A stretch of 64,000 bases of DNA, from assembly GCF_027594425.1 (NCBI RefSeq), contig NZ_CP115159.1, positions 2,937,001 through 3,001,000 on the forward strand, in the 5' to 3' direction. The position numbers were made by a program, and so were the translations under genes. This DNA is from Zunongwangia sp. HGR-M22 (GTDB lineage Bacteria > Bacteroidota > Bacteroidia > Flavobacteriales > Flavobacteriaceae). The notes under the pieces were generated by a model. The model searched no databases. It was not told where the DNA came from and saw only the letters and a program-made list of their open reading frames with translations. This document shows positions 42,239-51,030 of the stretch, piece by piece (positions within the stretch are counted from its first letter, which is position 1; each line of letters starts with the position of its first letter).

Positions 42239-42817
42239 ATGACTGAAGAGATCAATCTTCCACAGGCTAAATTAATTTACATTACTAATTTTATAGAAAC
42301 CGAGTTTGCAAATTTGGTTTTTGAAAAATTATATACGGAAACCGACTGGATTCAGGAACCCATTAAAATTTTTGGAAAAGAAATGATGCAACCAAGATTG
42401 ACGAATCTTTTTGGCAAGAAGCCTTATTCCTATTCCAATATTATAATGAAACCAAATCCTCTGCCTGAAGTACTTCAGCAATTACAAGTTAAGATTGAAG
42501 AAGTGACAGATTCAAAATTCAATATTTGTCTAGCTAATTTATATCGCGATGGCCAAGACAGCATGGGCTGGCACAGCGATGATGAGAAAGAACTGGGGAA
42601 AAATCCGATTATCGCCTCGGTAAGTTTAGGAGGAGAAAGGATGTTTCATCTTCAGCATAAAACAAAAAAAGAGCTAAAACAAAAGTTTGTTTTAGCTCAT
42701 GGTAGTTTACTTATAATGGCAGGTGAAACTCAGCACTATTGGAAACATCAGCTTCCTAAAACTAAAAAACAAGTTTCGCCAAGAATTAACCTCACTTTTA
42801 GGCAAATCTTGGATTAG
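42239..42817 (+). CDS. AlkB-like 2-oxoglutarate/Fe(II) dioxygenase
   Basis: 192 residues, close in layout to ALKBH2/3-type DNA repair dioxygenases that oxidatively remove alkyl groups from A and C. Fe ligands H112 and D114 (WHSDDE) and H170 (YWKHQLP), 2-oxoglutarate-binding R182 (PRINLTFR, with R188) are all present. An N-terminal extension lacks the adenine-repair AlkB helix, so substrate type is not sure. The 3' end overlaps the convergent nuclease gene by 4 nt, and the terminator of that gene lies inside this coding sequence (42663-42698). Confidence 0.88.
   Translation: MTEEINLPQAKLIYITNFIETEFANLVFEKLYTETDWIQEPIKIFGKEMMQPRLTNLFGKKPYSYSNIIMKPNPLPEVLQQLQVKIEEVTDSKFNICLANLYRDGQDSMGWHSDDEKELGKNPIIASVSLGGERMFHLQHKTKKELKQKFVLAHGSLLIMAGETQHYWKHQLPKTKKQVSPRINLTFRQILD
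42663..42698 (-). terminator. Intrinsic terminator of the S1/P1 nuclease gene, inside the AlkB-like gene
   Basis: 13-bp arms GAGCTAAAACAAA (42671-42683) and TTTGTTTTAGCTC (42686-42698), followed on the minus strand by seven Ts. It lies 115 nt beyond the nuclease stop codon and encodes ELKQKFVLA on the plus strand. Confidence 0.72.
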
Positions 42818-43596
42818 CCATAAATTTCATTTAAAATCTTTGCTAAACGTATACCGCCCTTTTGTAATTGTTGTCTAATTGTTGGAAACCACTGGTACAT
42901 GTATTTGTAACCAAGGTCATTATCTTCTTCAACAGATTTGTATAATTCTTCCGCAAGATCCCTACTTTCGTGCACCCAATCTAATAAGTTTCCGCTCTCG
43001 ATAACCTTAATTTGCATTTTGCTTAATTCATCACGATTTTCAGCAAGCTCAGTATAACTCATCTGGTAAGAATCGATCATTTTGCTATCCCAAACGCTGT
43101 GGATATTGGTCTTTTTTCCAAACCATTCTACATCAACTCTATTGCCCCCTAAATCTGCAGCATGCCCAACGTGAAATGGCTGATGCAAATCTCCTACAAA
43201 ATGAACAAGCATTTTTAAATGAAACTGCTTATCTTCTCTGGTTGCGTTTTTATCTTCCAAAACTTCAATACACTTTCTAATTCCCACCACAAGATCTCCA
43301 TCTTCACTAGCATGTTCAATATCGTACTCGGTTGCCTCTGGATCTATATTCACGTAATGCCAAGGGCTATATTTTCTATAAGAAGGATCACTTTTAATGT
43401 CATCACCATGATTTGCTACAAATGCAAGGCTATGCCCATTTAATAATTTATCAATTGCTTTCTTAGCCCTCCTGTTTAAATGAACTTGCGCAATTTCACC
43501 AGTAGTTCTATGGCCTGTTTTACCCCACTCTATACCATTGGCCAAACCAAGATTGCTAATTAATAAAGCGCAAAGTACAATCAATACTCTTTTCAT
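42814..43596 (-). CDS. Exported S1/P1-family nuclease
   Basis: 260-residue zinc nuclease for single-stranded DNA/RNA in the periplasm or outside the cell. Signal peptide about 1-19; the mature protein starts near W24 (WGKTGHR), where the N-terminal Trp and H29 are zinc ligands in this family. Further ligands: HGDD, HYVNID, HFVGDLHQPFHVGHAADLGGN and HSVWD. A C-terminal about 20 residues close the domain. Convergent with the AlkB-like gene, overlapping by 4 nt. It may supply nucleotides or phosphate. Confidence 0.92.
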   Translation of the reverse strand: MKRVLIVLCALLISNLGLANGIEWGKTGHRTTGEIAQVHLNRRAKKAIDKLLNGHSLAFVANHGDDIKSDPSYRKYSPWHYVNIDPEATEYDIEHASEDGDLVVGIRKCIEVLEDKNATREDKQFHLKMLVHFVGDLHQPFHVGHAADLGGNRVDVEWFGKKTNIHSVWDSKMIDSYQMSYTELAENRDELSKMQIKVIESGNLLDWVHESRDLAEELYKSVEEDNDLGYKYMYQWFPTIRQQLQKGGIRLAKILNEIYG

Positions 43597-43723
43597 TCTG
43601 TTTCAATTTTGCTGCAAATATAACTAAGCTTAAGTAATTTAAATGTTAAACATCTAAAGTGACTGGTTTTAATTCAATATATTAGTAATATCATTTTAAT
43701 ATCAATTAAAAATTAAACTACCA

Positions 43724-44584
43724 ATGACACAAGAAAAATCTTCATCTCCATCGAATGGCTATTTCATGCTTTTCATCTTCGCAATTCTATTTCTCGGAAG
43801 TATTTTAGGGTTTATTGCTATCAAAAATCCATGGTTTATTTTAGGGATTTTCTTAGCGATATTACTTGCACCGGGATTTATTTTAGTGAATCCTAATGAA
43901 TCACGGGTGCTTCTATTATTTGGAGATTATCGCGGTACTGTAAAAAAGAATGGGCTTTTTTGGGTAAATCCCTTTTACACTAAAAAGAAAATTTCGTTAC
44001 GTGCCAGAAACTTTGACAGTGAACGATTGAAAGTAAACGATAAACTGGGAAACCCGGTGATGATAAGCACTATCTTGGTTTGGCGTGTAAATGATACTTA
44101 CAAAGCCTCTTTTGATGTTGATAATTTTGAAAATTTTGTAGTGGTACAAACCGATGCAGCGGTAAGAAAGCTGGCTAGTATGTATCCTTACGATAATTTT
44201 GCCGATGAAGGTTTAGATGAAGATATTACCTTAAGAAGTAGTGTTAACGAAGTGAGCGATGCACTAGAAAAAGAACTAGATGAACGCCTGGAAATCGCCG
44301 GAATCGAAGTTTTAGAGTCCCGTATCGGTTATTTGGCTTATGCGAACGAAATTGCCAGTGCCATGCTTAAAAGACAACAAGCTACGGCCATTGTAGCCGC
44401 TCGACATAAAATTGTTGAAGGCGCTGTAAGTATGGTAGAAATGGCTTTGGATGAATTAGGCAAAAAAGAGATCGTGCATTTAGATGAAGAACGCCGTGCT
44501 GCCATGGTAAGCAATCTAATGGTGATTCTTTGTGGCGATAAAGATGCCTCTCCCGTTGTAAATGCCGGTACACTTAACCATTAA
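43724..44584 (+). CDS. SPFH/Band 7 (stomatin-like) membrane protein
   Basis: 286 residues. Two N-terminal hydrophobic helices (about 13-33 and 37-54) anchor a cytoplasmic SPFH domain (ESRVLLLFGDYRGTVKKNGLFWVNPF; VWRVNDTYKASFDVDNFENFV; LDEDITLRSSVNEVSDALE) with a coiled helical tail (MLKRQQATAIVAARHKIVEG). Probably a membrane-domain scaffold. First gene of a compact operon running to 46957, separated by 2 nt from the next gene. Confidence 0.88.
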   Translation: MTQEKSSSPSNGYFMLFIFAILFLGSILGFIAIKNPWFILGIFLAILLAPGFILVNPNESRVLLLFGDYRGTVKKNGLFWVNPFYTKKKISLRARNFDSERLKVNDKLGNPVMISTILVWRVNDTYKASFDVDNFENFVVVQTDAAVRKLASMYPYDNFADEGLDEDITLRSSVNEVSDALEKELDERLEIAGIEVLESRIGYLAYANEIASAMLKRQQATAIVAARHKIVEGAVSMVEMALDELGKKEIVHLDEERRAAMVSNLMVILCGDKDASPVVNAGTLNH

Positions 44585-44586
44585 AT

Positions 44587-45069
44587 ATGAGAGTATTTAA
44601 AGAAGAGCAACGATTTACACAGTGGTGGCTTATCGCAATCTTTACAATAGTCATCCTGGGAATTTTACTAAACTTTTTTTCTTATGAAAAACCGCTACAG
44701 CAATTCTCTACCTTCAGTATAGTGAGTAAAACAATAGGGATAATAATTGGCGTAGGTATTTTTTTAGTAAAAATGCGCACAAGAATCGACAAATCTGGAG
44801 TTGAAGTTTGGTTTAGTCCATTTAGATTTACTCGAAAATCTTTTACATGGAAAGAGCTTGAAAAAGCACATACTAGAAAATACAAACCTGTTACCGAATA
44901 TGGGGGCTGGGGAATTCGCGGCTTAAACAAACCAAAGGCTTATAATGTAAAAGGGAACAAAGGAATTCAGTTAAAAACAAGAAAAGGACGCTATTTTCTT
45001 ATCGGCACTCAGCAACCAGATAATGTAGACCGAGTAATTCGTAGATATTTTAATAATTCAGAACAATGA
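44587..45069 (+). CDS. Uncharacterised membrane protein with PH-like C-terminal part
   Basis: 160 residues: two transmembrane helices (about 14-31 and 45-61) then a soluble beta-rich domain (GVEVWFSPFRFTRKSF; GIQLKTRKGRYFLIGTQQPDNV) of the kind seen in bacterial PH-like or DUF domains. It overlaps the next gene by 4 nt (ATGA). No named function; position suggests cooperation with the SPFH protein. Confidence 0.7.
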   Translation: MRVFKEEQRFTQWWLIAIFTIVILGILLNFFSYEKPLQQFSTFSIVSKTIGIIIGVGIFLVKMRTRIDKSGVEVWFSPFRFTRKSFTWKELEKAHTRKYKPVTEYGGWGIRGLNKPKAYNVKGNKGIQLKTRKGRYFLIGTQQPDNVDRVIRRYFNNSEQ

Positions 45070-45968
45070 AAAAAATACTATTAATATTATCGATTTTAAA
45101 CATTAATTTTTGTTTTGCTCAATTTGAAGATAAAGAAATTAAAATAAACAAATATGTTCATGGCACCCTTTGCCAACCCTCTGAAACAACAGAAACTGCT
45201 GCTTTAATCATTGCAGGGTCGGGACCAACAGATCGTGATGGTAATAATCCTATGCTACAAAACCACAGTCTAGAAATGCTGGCGCACGGTTTAGCTGAAA
45301 ATAATATTGCCAGCTATAGATACGATAAAAGGATCTTTAGAATGCAGGAGCTACAATTTACCGAAGCTGATCTTTCTTTCGATAATTTTATTGAAGATGC
45401 CATAACCGCATTACAGTATTTAAAGGATTCGCTTCATTACAACAAAATAGTTGTTATTGGTCACAGCCAAGGCTCTTTGGTTGGGATGATCGCAGCTAAA
45501 GATCGTGCTTCAGGATTTATTTCTCTTGCCGGGCCTTCAGAAAAAATGAGCACAAAATTAATTGAGCAGATTAGCAACCAATCGGCAGCCTATGGCGATA
45601 CCACTAAAGTTTACTTTCAGCAATTACACGAAAAAGATACTATAGAAAAAGTAAATCCATTTTTGATGAGCATTTTTAGACCATCGGTTCAGCATTTTAT
45701 AAAAACCTGGGATAAATACGAACCTAAAAAAGAGCTTAAAAAACTCGACATCCCTATATTAATTGTAAATGGCAACAAAGACATTCAGATAAATGTTCAC
45801 GATGCCGAAGGCTTAAAAAGTGTGGTAAGTGATGCCGAATTATTACTTTTGGAAAATATGAATCATATTTTAAAGTCTGAAGCCGAAACTAAGAAAAATG
45901 AAGAAGGAGAATTGATAGTGCATCCAGATCTAATTCCCGCACTTACAAAATTCATTCAGGAATTATAA
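45066..45968 (+). CDS. Exported alpha/beta hydrolase (EstD/S33-like)
   Basis: 300 residues with a signal peptide (cleavage about residue 19, CFAQ). The early motif AGSGPTDRDGNNP and nucleophile S134 in IGHSQGS are those of the EstD-type esterases; the acid is likely in NGNKDIQI and the histidine in MNHIL near 270. Probably an envelope esterase. Overlaps the gene before it, and the Arc-like gene starts 3 nt after its stop. Confidence 0.85.
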   Translation: MKKILLILSILNINFCFAQFEDKEIKINKYVHGTLCQPSETTETAALIIAGSGPTDRDGNNPMLQNHSLEMLAHGLAENNIASYRYDKRIFRMQELQFTEADLSFDNFIEDAITALQYLKDSLHYNKIVVIGHSQGSLVGMIAAKDRASGFISLAGPSEKMSTKLIEQISNQSAAYGDTTKVYFQQLHEKDTIEKVNPFLMSIFRPSVQHFIKTWDKYEPKKELKKLDIPILIVNGNKDIQINVHDAEGLKSVVSDAELLLLENMNHILKSEAETKKNEEGELIVHPDLIPALTKFIQEL

Positions 45969-45971
45969 AAT

Positions 45972-46142
45972 ATGGCTAAGAAAAAGGCATTTGCATTACG
46001 GGTAGATGAAGACATGCTAAAAGCTGTTGAAAAATGGGCTTCAGATGAATTTCGAAGCACCAATGGGCAGATCGAATGGATGCTTAGCAAATGTTTAAAG
46101 GAAGCAAAGAGACATCCTAAAAATAAAAATCAAGAAAAATAA
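45972..46142 (+). CDS. Arc-like ribbon-helix-helix protein (56 aa)
   Basis: MAKKKAFALRVDEDMLKAVE then KWASDEFRSTNGQIEWMLSK: an RHH beta-strand (AFALRVDEDM), helix A and helix B (STNGQIEWMLSKCL), followed by a basic tail. Arc-type family, so dimeric and DNA-binding. Its stop codon overlaps the HAD gene's start (TAATG), so it is part of the operon. It may autoregulate the operon, by inference. Confidence 0.7.
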   Translation: MAKKKAFALRVDEDMLKAVEKWASDEFRSTNGQIEWMLSKCLKEAKRHPKNKNQEK

Positions 46143-46957
46143 TGAATTATAAAATTGTCTTTTCAGACATTGACGGTACACTTTTAAATAAAGAAAGAGA
46201 ATTATCACCATTCACCATAAAAATAATTAAAGAGGTAAAAGAAAAACTTCCCGTAGTGCTCATTTCGGCTAGAATGCCAGATGCAATGCACCACCTTCAG
46301 GAAGAACTTGATATTAGAGATTCACCAATAATTGCTTATAATGGCGGACTCGTTTTGGTTAACGACCAACCAATTAGCTCTGTTGAAATCCCAATGGATG
46401 CTTTAAAAGCTATACATCAATTTAATACTGAAAATAATCTTGATGTACACTTGAGTTTATATCACCATGATGAATGGTATGTTCCGCAAACCGATTTTTG
46501 GGCAGAGCGCGAAGAAAACAATACCAAAGTGGCGCCACAAATAAAACCAAATGCTGAAGTGATCGAAAAATGGACTTCAGAAAACAAAGGACCACATAAG
46601 ATTATGGCTATGGGCGACGAGGCAAAAATCGATAAAATTAGCGAGTTTTTATCTAAAAATTATAGCGACGATCTACACTTTTACCGCTCTAACAATAACT
46701 ACCTGGAAATTGCGAATAAGGAAATTTCTAAATTTTCTGCAATCCAATATTTATTAGATAATCATTACAAAATCTCTACGGAAGAAACTATAGCTTTTGG
46801 TGACAATTATAATGATATAGAAATGGTTGGTGGCGTAGGAATGGGCGTTGCTGTTTCTAATGCAAGACAGGAAGTTAAAGACGTTGCTGCAAAAATTACC
46901 GGACACGGCAAAGAAGATGGTGTAGCACAAATGCTTCAGGAAATATTTTCTTTATAA
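46142..46957 (+). CDS. Cof-type HAD-IIB phosphatase
   Basis: 271 residues. HAD motif I FSDIDGTLL with nucleophile D9 and acid D11, motif II near VLISARM, motif III/IV FGDNYNDIEM; a C2B cap in between. Such enzymes act on sugar phosphates, nucleotides or FMN. Last gene of the SPFH operon. Confidence 0.9.
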   Translation: MNYKIVFSDIDGTLLNKERELSPFTIKIIKEVKEKLPVVLISARMPDAMHHLQEELDIRDSPIIAYNGGLVLVNDQPISSVEIPMDALKAIHQFNTENNLDVHLSLYHHDEWYVPQTDFWAEREENNTKVAPQIKPNAEVIEKWTSENKGPHKIMAMGDEAKIDKISEFLSKNYSDDLHFYRSNNNYLEIANKEISKFSAIQYLLDNHYKISTEETIAFGDNYNDIEMVGGVGMGVAVSNARQEVKDVAAKITGHGKEDGVAQMLQEIFSL

Positions 46958-47022
46958 TCTGTTGTGAATAAAATAAAGGCTAAGCAAGCAAGCTTTTTAT
47001 TTTAATAAATCTATTTCAAGCT

Positions 47023-47054
47023 ATCCCGATATCTATAGCTATCGATATCGGGAT
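47023..47054. repeat. Long inverted repeat between the HAD and DUF819 genes
   Basis: ATCCCGATATC (47023-47033) and GATATCGGGAT (47044-47054) are perfect 11-bp arms. The loop contains ATAGCTAT, itself a palindrome. It resembles dispersed CCCGATA.TATCGGG repeats that I know from flavobacterial genomes. A weak terminator role cannot be excluded. Confidence 0.6.
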
Positions 47055-47137
47055 TACTATTTAACCCCAATTATCTACTGAAAACTAAATTATGTAGGTA
47101 GAATATAATTTGTATTTTGCCTGCAAATCTTAATTTT

Positions 47138-48403
47138 ATGGAAGACATGCCGGTTTTTACTAATGATGCTGTAGTATTAGGTTTATTAATGCTATCGCTT
47201 GGTTTTGTTTTTTATACCTCGTCGATCAAAACTGGTTTTTGGGCAAAGTTCTATAAAATAGTGCCTGGCGTTTTGATGTGCTATCTAATTCCGGCGATTC
47301 TAAATTCTGCCGGACTTATAGACGCGTCGGTTTCTAACCTTTACTTTGTTGCTAGTCGATATTTATTACCGGCTTCTTTGGTTTTAATGACTTTAAGTAT
47401 TGATCTAAAAGCAATATTTAATTTGGGACCAAAAGCTTTAATTATGTTTTTTGCGGCTACTTTAGGAATTATTATTGGTGGCCCAATCGCTATATTATTA
47501 ATTTCTGCAATATCACCAGAAACTGTTGGTGGTGCAGGATTCGATGCTACATGGCGTGGACTTTCTACCCTGGCAGGTAGTTGGATTGGCGGTGGTGCAA
47601 ACCAGGCAGCAATGTTAGAAATTTATCAATACAACCAAGAAAAGTACGGTGGGATGGTGTTAGTTGATATTGTTGTCGCTAACCTTTGGATGGCCATCGT
47701 GCTTTTAGGAGTTGGCAAAAGTGACCGAATAGACAAATGGCTGCAAGCCGATAACTCTGCTATAACTGATTTAAAAAATAAGGTTTCAGCATATTCCGAA
47801 AGCGTTAAACGCATTCCCAGTTTACCCGATTTTATGATTATTCTGGCACTAGCTTTTGGTGCTGTTGGAATAGCTCATTTTGGTGCCGACGAGATTTCAA
47901 GGTTTCTAATAAGTACTTTTGATGTTTTTCAGGATAAAAAAAGTACACTCGCTTCTTTTTCTTCTGAATTTTTCTGGATGATCACCATAGCTACTGCTAT
48001 TGGAATTCTACTTTCTTTTACTAAATTTAAAAAATACGAAGGCGCCGGTGCTAGTAAAATAGGAAGCATTTTTATTTATGTTCTAGTGGCAACCATTGGT
48101 ATGAAAATGGATCTTGGCGCAGTATTCGAAAATCCTGGATTAATAGCAATAGGTTTAGTTTGGATGAGTATACATGTACTTATTTTATTAGTAACCGCTA
48201 AATTGATAAAAGCCCCATATTTTTTCCTTGCAGTAGGCAGCCAGGCCAATGTTGGTGGCGCAGCTTCTGCTCCTGTTGTTGCGGCAGCATTCCACCCATC
48301 ATTAGCTACGGTTGGCGTCCTTCTCGCTGTTTTTGGATATGTAGTGGGAACCTATGGAGCGATATTATGTACTATGCTAATGCAGATCGCTTCAGGAAGT
48401 TAG
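47138..48403 (+). CDS. DUF819-family membrane protein
   Basis: 421 residues with about ten membrane helices: a DUF819 (YjcL-like) transporter-like protein. Two glycine-rich stretches, WIGGGANQAAM near 160 and GSQANVGGAASAPVVAAAF near 370, occupy the positions of reentrant transport loops in this family. Start ATG 47138; a TTG 21 nt upstream lies in a promoter-like TATTTTGC. Substrate unknown. Monocistronic. Confidence 0.85.
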   Translation: MEDMPVFTNDAVVLGLLMLSLGFVFYTSSIKTGFWAKFYKIVPGVLMCYLIPAILNSAGLIDASVSNLYFVASRYLLPASLVLMTLSIDLKAIFNLGPKALIMFFAATLGIIIGGPIAILLISAISPETVGGAGFDATWRGLSTLAGSWIGGGANQAAMLEIYQYNQEKYGGMVLVDIVVANLWMAIVLLGVGKSDRIDKWLQADNSAITDLKNKVSAYSESVKRIPSLPDFMIILALAFGAVGIAHFGADEISRFLISTFDVFQDKKSTLASFSSEFFWMITIATAIGILLSFTKFKKYEGAGASKIGSIFIYVLVATIGMKMDLGAVFENPGLIAIGLVWMSIHVLILLVTAKLIKAPYFFLAVGSQANVGGAASAPVVAAAFHPSLATVGVLLAVFGYVVGTYGAILCTMLMQIASGS

Positions 48404-48509
48404 GATAGTAGATAATTTTAACTTCGGTATAATTAAAAAAAATTAAATCTTCAATATTAAGATAAAATAGAAAAATATAGGATATTTGCCTTGCTTAAAC
48501 CAAGATACA

Positions 48510-49259
48510 ATGAAAAAAACTAGCTTACTTTTACTTACTGTTCTTAGCATTATCGCCTGTTCCCAAAAAGAAACCAATCTTAAAGTTTCCGGAAACATTA
48601 AAGGACTTAAAAAAGGTACGCTATTTCTTCAAATGATCGAGGACACTGCTTTGGTAAGCGTAGATTCTGTAGAAATCAACGGAGACTCTAATTTCTTGCT
48701 TCAGGCTAATATTGATAGCCCGCAAATGATGTATTTATACCTGAATAAAGTTGACAATTCTGAATTTGATGATCGCTTAGATTTCTTTGCTGATGAAGGA
48801 GAAACCAAAATAACAACCTCCCTTGAAAAGTTTGAAACCGATGCCAAAATTACCGGTTCTCAGAATCAGGAAAAGCTTACAGAATACCGTAAAATGATGA
48901 GCAGGTTTAATGATAGTAATCTGGATATTATTAAAGAAAACTTTGAAGCTCAAAAAGCTGAAGATGATGATAAGCTTATAGAACTAGATAAGCGCTACGA
49001 AAGTCTTTTAAAGCGTAAATATCTTTACACCGTAAACTTTGCTCTTAATAACAAAGATTTAGAGGTAGCCCCTTACCTAGCCCTATCTGAAGTATTTGAT
49101 GCCAATATTAAATATCTAGACACTATTTATAATTCTTTAGAAAAGAACGTTAGAAAATCTAAATACGGTAAGCAACTAAAAAGTTTTCTAAAAGAGCGTC
49201 GCGCAGAAGAAAAATTAGAAGACAAAATAGAAGCAGATAACGAACAATCCAATTCTTAA
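48510..49259 (+). CDS. DUF4369-domain lipoprotein
   Basis: 249 residues. Lipobox SIIAC with C17, then a beta-rich DUF4369 domain (VSGNIKGLKKGTLFLQMIED, about 25-125), and a helical charged C-terminal part (ERRAEEKLEDKIEADNEQSN). In other Bacteroidota this domain precedes a thioredoxin-like domain, which is absent here. Start moved to ATG 48510, from a TTG at 48486, because it gives a normal signal peptide. Envelope protein of unknown role. Confidence 0.8.
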   Translation: MKKTSLLLLTVLSIIACSQKETNLKVSGNIKGLKKGTLFLQMIEDTALVSVDSVEINGDSNFLLQANIDSPQMMYLYLNKVDNSEFDDRLDFFADEGETKITTSLEKFETDAKITGSQNQEKLTEYRKMMSRFNDSNLDIIKENFEAQKAEDDDKLIELDKRYESLLKRKYLYTVNFALNNKDLEVAPYLALSEVFDANIKYLDTIYNSLEKNVRKSKYGKQLKSFLKERRAEEKLEDKIEADNEQSNS

Positions 49260-49279
49260 TTGCAATAGATAGAAAATTT

Positions 49280-49307
49280 AAAGCCGCATTATAGCGGCTT
49301 TTTTTAT
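49280..49307 (+). terminator. Terminator after the DUF4369 gene
   Basis: 8-bp stem AAAGCCGC (49280-49287) with GCGGCTTT (49294-49301), loop ATTATA, T run. Confidence 0.88.
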
Positions 49308-49356
49308 TCGACATTTTAGAAAACATTGCTAAAAAGCTTTAAGAGAACCTTAGTAG

Positions 49357-49384
49357 TTGTTCGCTAGCCTTTTCTTTAACTTTG
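49357..49384 (+). promoter_or_regulatory. Bacteroidota-type promoter of mqo
   Basis: TTG (49357-49359), 17 nt, then a perfect TAACTTTG (49377-49384). The reading frame can be extended upstream to this very TTG, so the promoter shows the extension is not coding. Confidence 0.6.
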
Positions 49385-49398
49385 AGAAAAAGGCTTAT

Positions 49399-50907
49399 AT
49401 GATTGCGAAACCTAATCCTAAGGAAAAATATGATTTAATTTGTGTTGGAGGCGGAATAATGAGTGCCACTTTAGCGCTTATGACCAAAATTATAGATCCC
49501 GATGCAAAGATTATTATTTTTGAACGTCTTAAAAAAGTAGCTCAAGAAAGTACAGAAGCCTGGAATAATTCGGGAACAGGACATTCCGCATTTTGTGAGC
49601 TCAATTACACTCCAGAAAATAAAGATGGCAAAATAGATATTTCTAAAGCCAAACAAATATTTCAGCAATTCGAACAATCAAAGCAATTCTGGTCTTACTT
49701 ATTAGAAAAAGGGTTGCTGAAAAATCCCAAAAACTTTATTCATTCCATACCTCATCATAGCTGGGTTACAGGAAAAGACAATGTCGATTTTCTTAAAAAA
49801 AGACATGCAGAAATGACCAAAAGTTTTATGTTCTCAGAAATGAAATTTTCTGAGCAAACTGAAGACTTAAAAAAGTGGTTTCCGCTAATAATGAAAGATC
49901 GTAACGATAGCGAGCCTATGGCAGGAACTCGAATGGAACTGGGAACAGGAGTTAATTTTGGAAATTTAACCGAGGAATTTTTTCGCATCTTGAAGGAGGA
50001 ATTTGAGGTTCCAATTCTCTTAGATCATGAAGTATTGGATATTGATCCAGATGGCAAAGATGATTGGCTAATAGAGGTAAAATACAACAAAACCGGTTAT
50101 AAAACCTACTACGATAGCAAACACGTATTTATTGGTGCCGGCGGTGGTGCATTGCCCCTACTCCAAAAAGTAGAGATCGAAGAAAAAGAAGGTTACGGCG
50201 GATTTCCGGTAAGCGGCCAGTGGCTGTTTTGTAAAAATCAAGAAGTAATTGCAAAACATGATGCCAAAGTATATAGTAAAGCTGGACCAGATGCTCCACC
50301 AATGTCTACACCACACTTAGACACGCGCTACATTAATGGCAAAAAACAATTGCTTTTTGGACCTTTTGCAGGTTTTAGTACCAAATTTTTAAAAGAAGGA
50401 TCATATCTAGATTTACCTAAATCGATCAATTTTAAAAATATCCCGTCCATGTGGGGTGTTTTCTGGCATAATATTCCGCTAACCAAATATTTGTTGGAAC
50501 AAATAAAAATGGATCATGAAGACCGAATGAATGAACTTCGGAATTTTGTTAAAGATGCAAAATCAAATGAATGGGAATTAAAAGTAGCGGGACAAAGAGT
50601 GCAAATTATCAAAAAAGATGAAGAACAGGGAGGAACGCTAGAATTTGGGACCGATGTGGTTCATTCTAAAGACGGAAAAATTACAGCACTTTTAGGTGCA
50701 TCACCTGGAGCTTCAACAGCAGTGCATATTATGATCGACGTTCTTAAAATCGCTTTTCCAGAAAAACTGAAACAACCTCAGATAAAGACCAAACTCGATG
50801 AAATGATCCCAATTTGGAACCGGACAATTACAGAAGAAAATAAAGAGGAGTTTAGAGAAATTCAGAAAAAAACGTCAAAATTACTAGAACTAGATGTATT
50901 ACATTAA
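49399..50907 (+). CDS. mqo: Malate:quinone oxidoreductase Mqo
   Basis: FAD-dependent membrane-associated enzyme, 502 residues, oxidising malate to oxaloacetate and passing electrons to menaquinone. FAD motif VGGGIMSATLA near 15-25, the mqo-typical NNSGTGHSAFCELNYTP near 56-72, and the C-terminal LGASPGASTA. It replaces or supplements NAD-dependent malate dehydrogenase in the TCA cycle. The start is placed at ATG 49399, downstream of the promoter. Confidence 0.93.
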   Translation: MIAKPNPKEKYDLICVGGGIMSATLALMTKIIDPDAKIIIFERLKKVAQESTEAWNNSGTGHSAFCELNYTPENKDGKIDISKAKQIFQQFEQSKQFWSYLLEKGLLKNPKNFIHSIPHHSWVTGKDNVDFLKKRHAEMTKSFMFSEMKFSEQTEDLKKWFPLIMKDRNDSEPMAGTRMELGTGVNFGNLTEEFFRILKEEFEVPILLDHEVLDIDPDGKDDWLIEVKYNKTGYKTYYDSKHVFIGAGGGALPLLQKVEIEEKEGYGGFPVSGQWLFCKNQEVIAKHDAKVYSKAGPDAPPMSTPHLDTRYINGKKQLLFGPFAGFSTKFLKEGSYLDLPKSINFKNIPSMWGVFWHNIPLTKYLLEQIKMDHEDRMNELRNFVKDAKSNEWELKVAGQRVQIIKKDEEQGGTLEFGTDVVHSKDGKITALLGASPGASTAVHIMIDVLKIAFPEKLKQPQIKTKLDEMIPIWNRTITEENKEEFREIQKKTSKLLELDVLH

Positions 50908-50997
50908 TTGGTCGTGAGTATTGAGAATTTAGACTTTAGAAACTAGATTCTAGACCTAGAATTTAAAATGTTAAACTTGCTTAGTTTATAGAAATAA

Positions 50998-51026
50998 AAA
51001 ACCTCCAGAAATCTTAAGGAGGTTTT
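50998..51026 (-). terminator. Terminator of the 51031 lipoprotein gene
   Basis: AAAACCTCC (50998-51006) with GGAGGTTTT (51018-51026); the minus strand continues with a T-rich tail. It may also stop mqo transcription. Confidence 0.75.
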
Positions 51027-51030
51027 GCTG

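Noticed and set aside
46970-47008. Terminator after the HAD gene (AAAGGCTAAGC...AAGCTTTTT)
   Set aside because: Only three to five base pairs with mismatches; too weak to support.
47117-47137. TTG start for the DUF819 gene
   Set aside because: It lies in a promoter-like sequence; ATG 47138 gives the normal family start.
49357-49398. Upstream TTG start for mqo, adding 14 residues
   Set aside because: The TTG is the -33 part of a promoter with a perfect -7 element; the added residues are not like the family.
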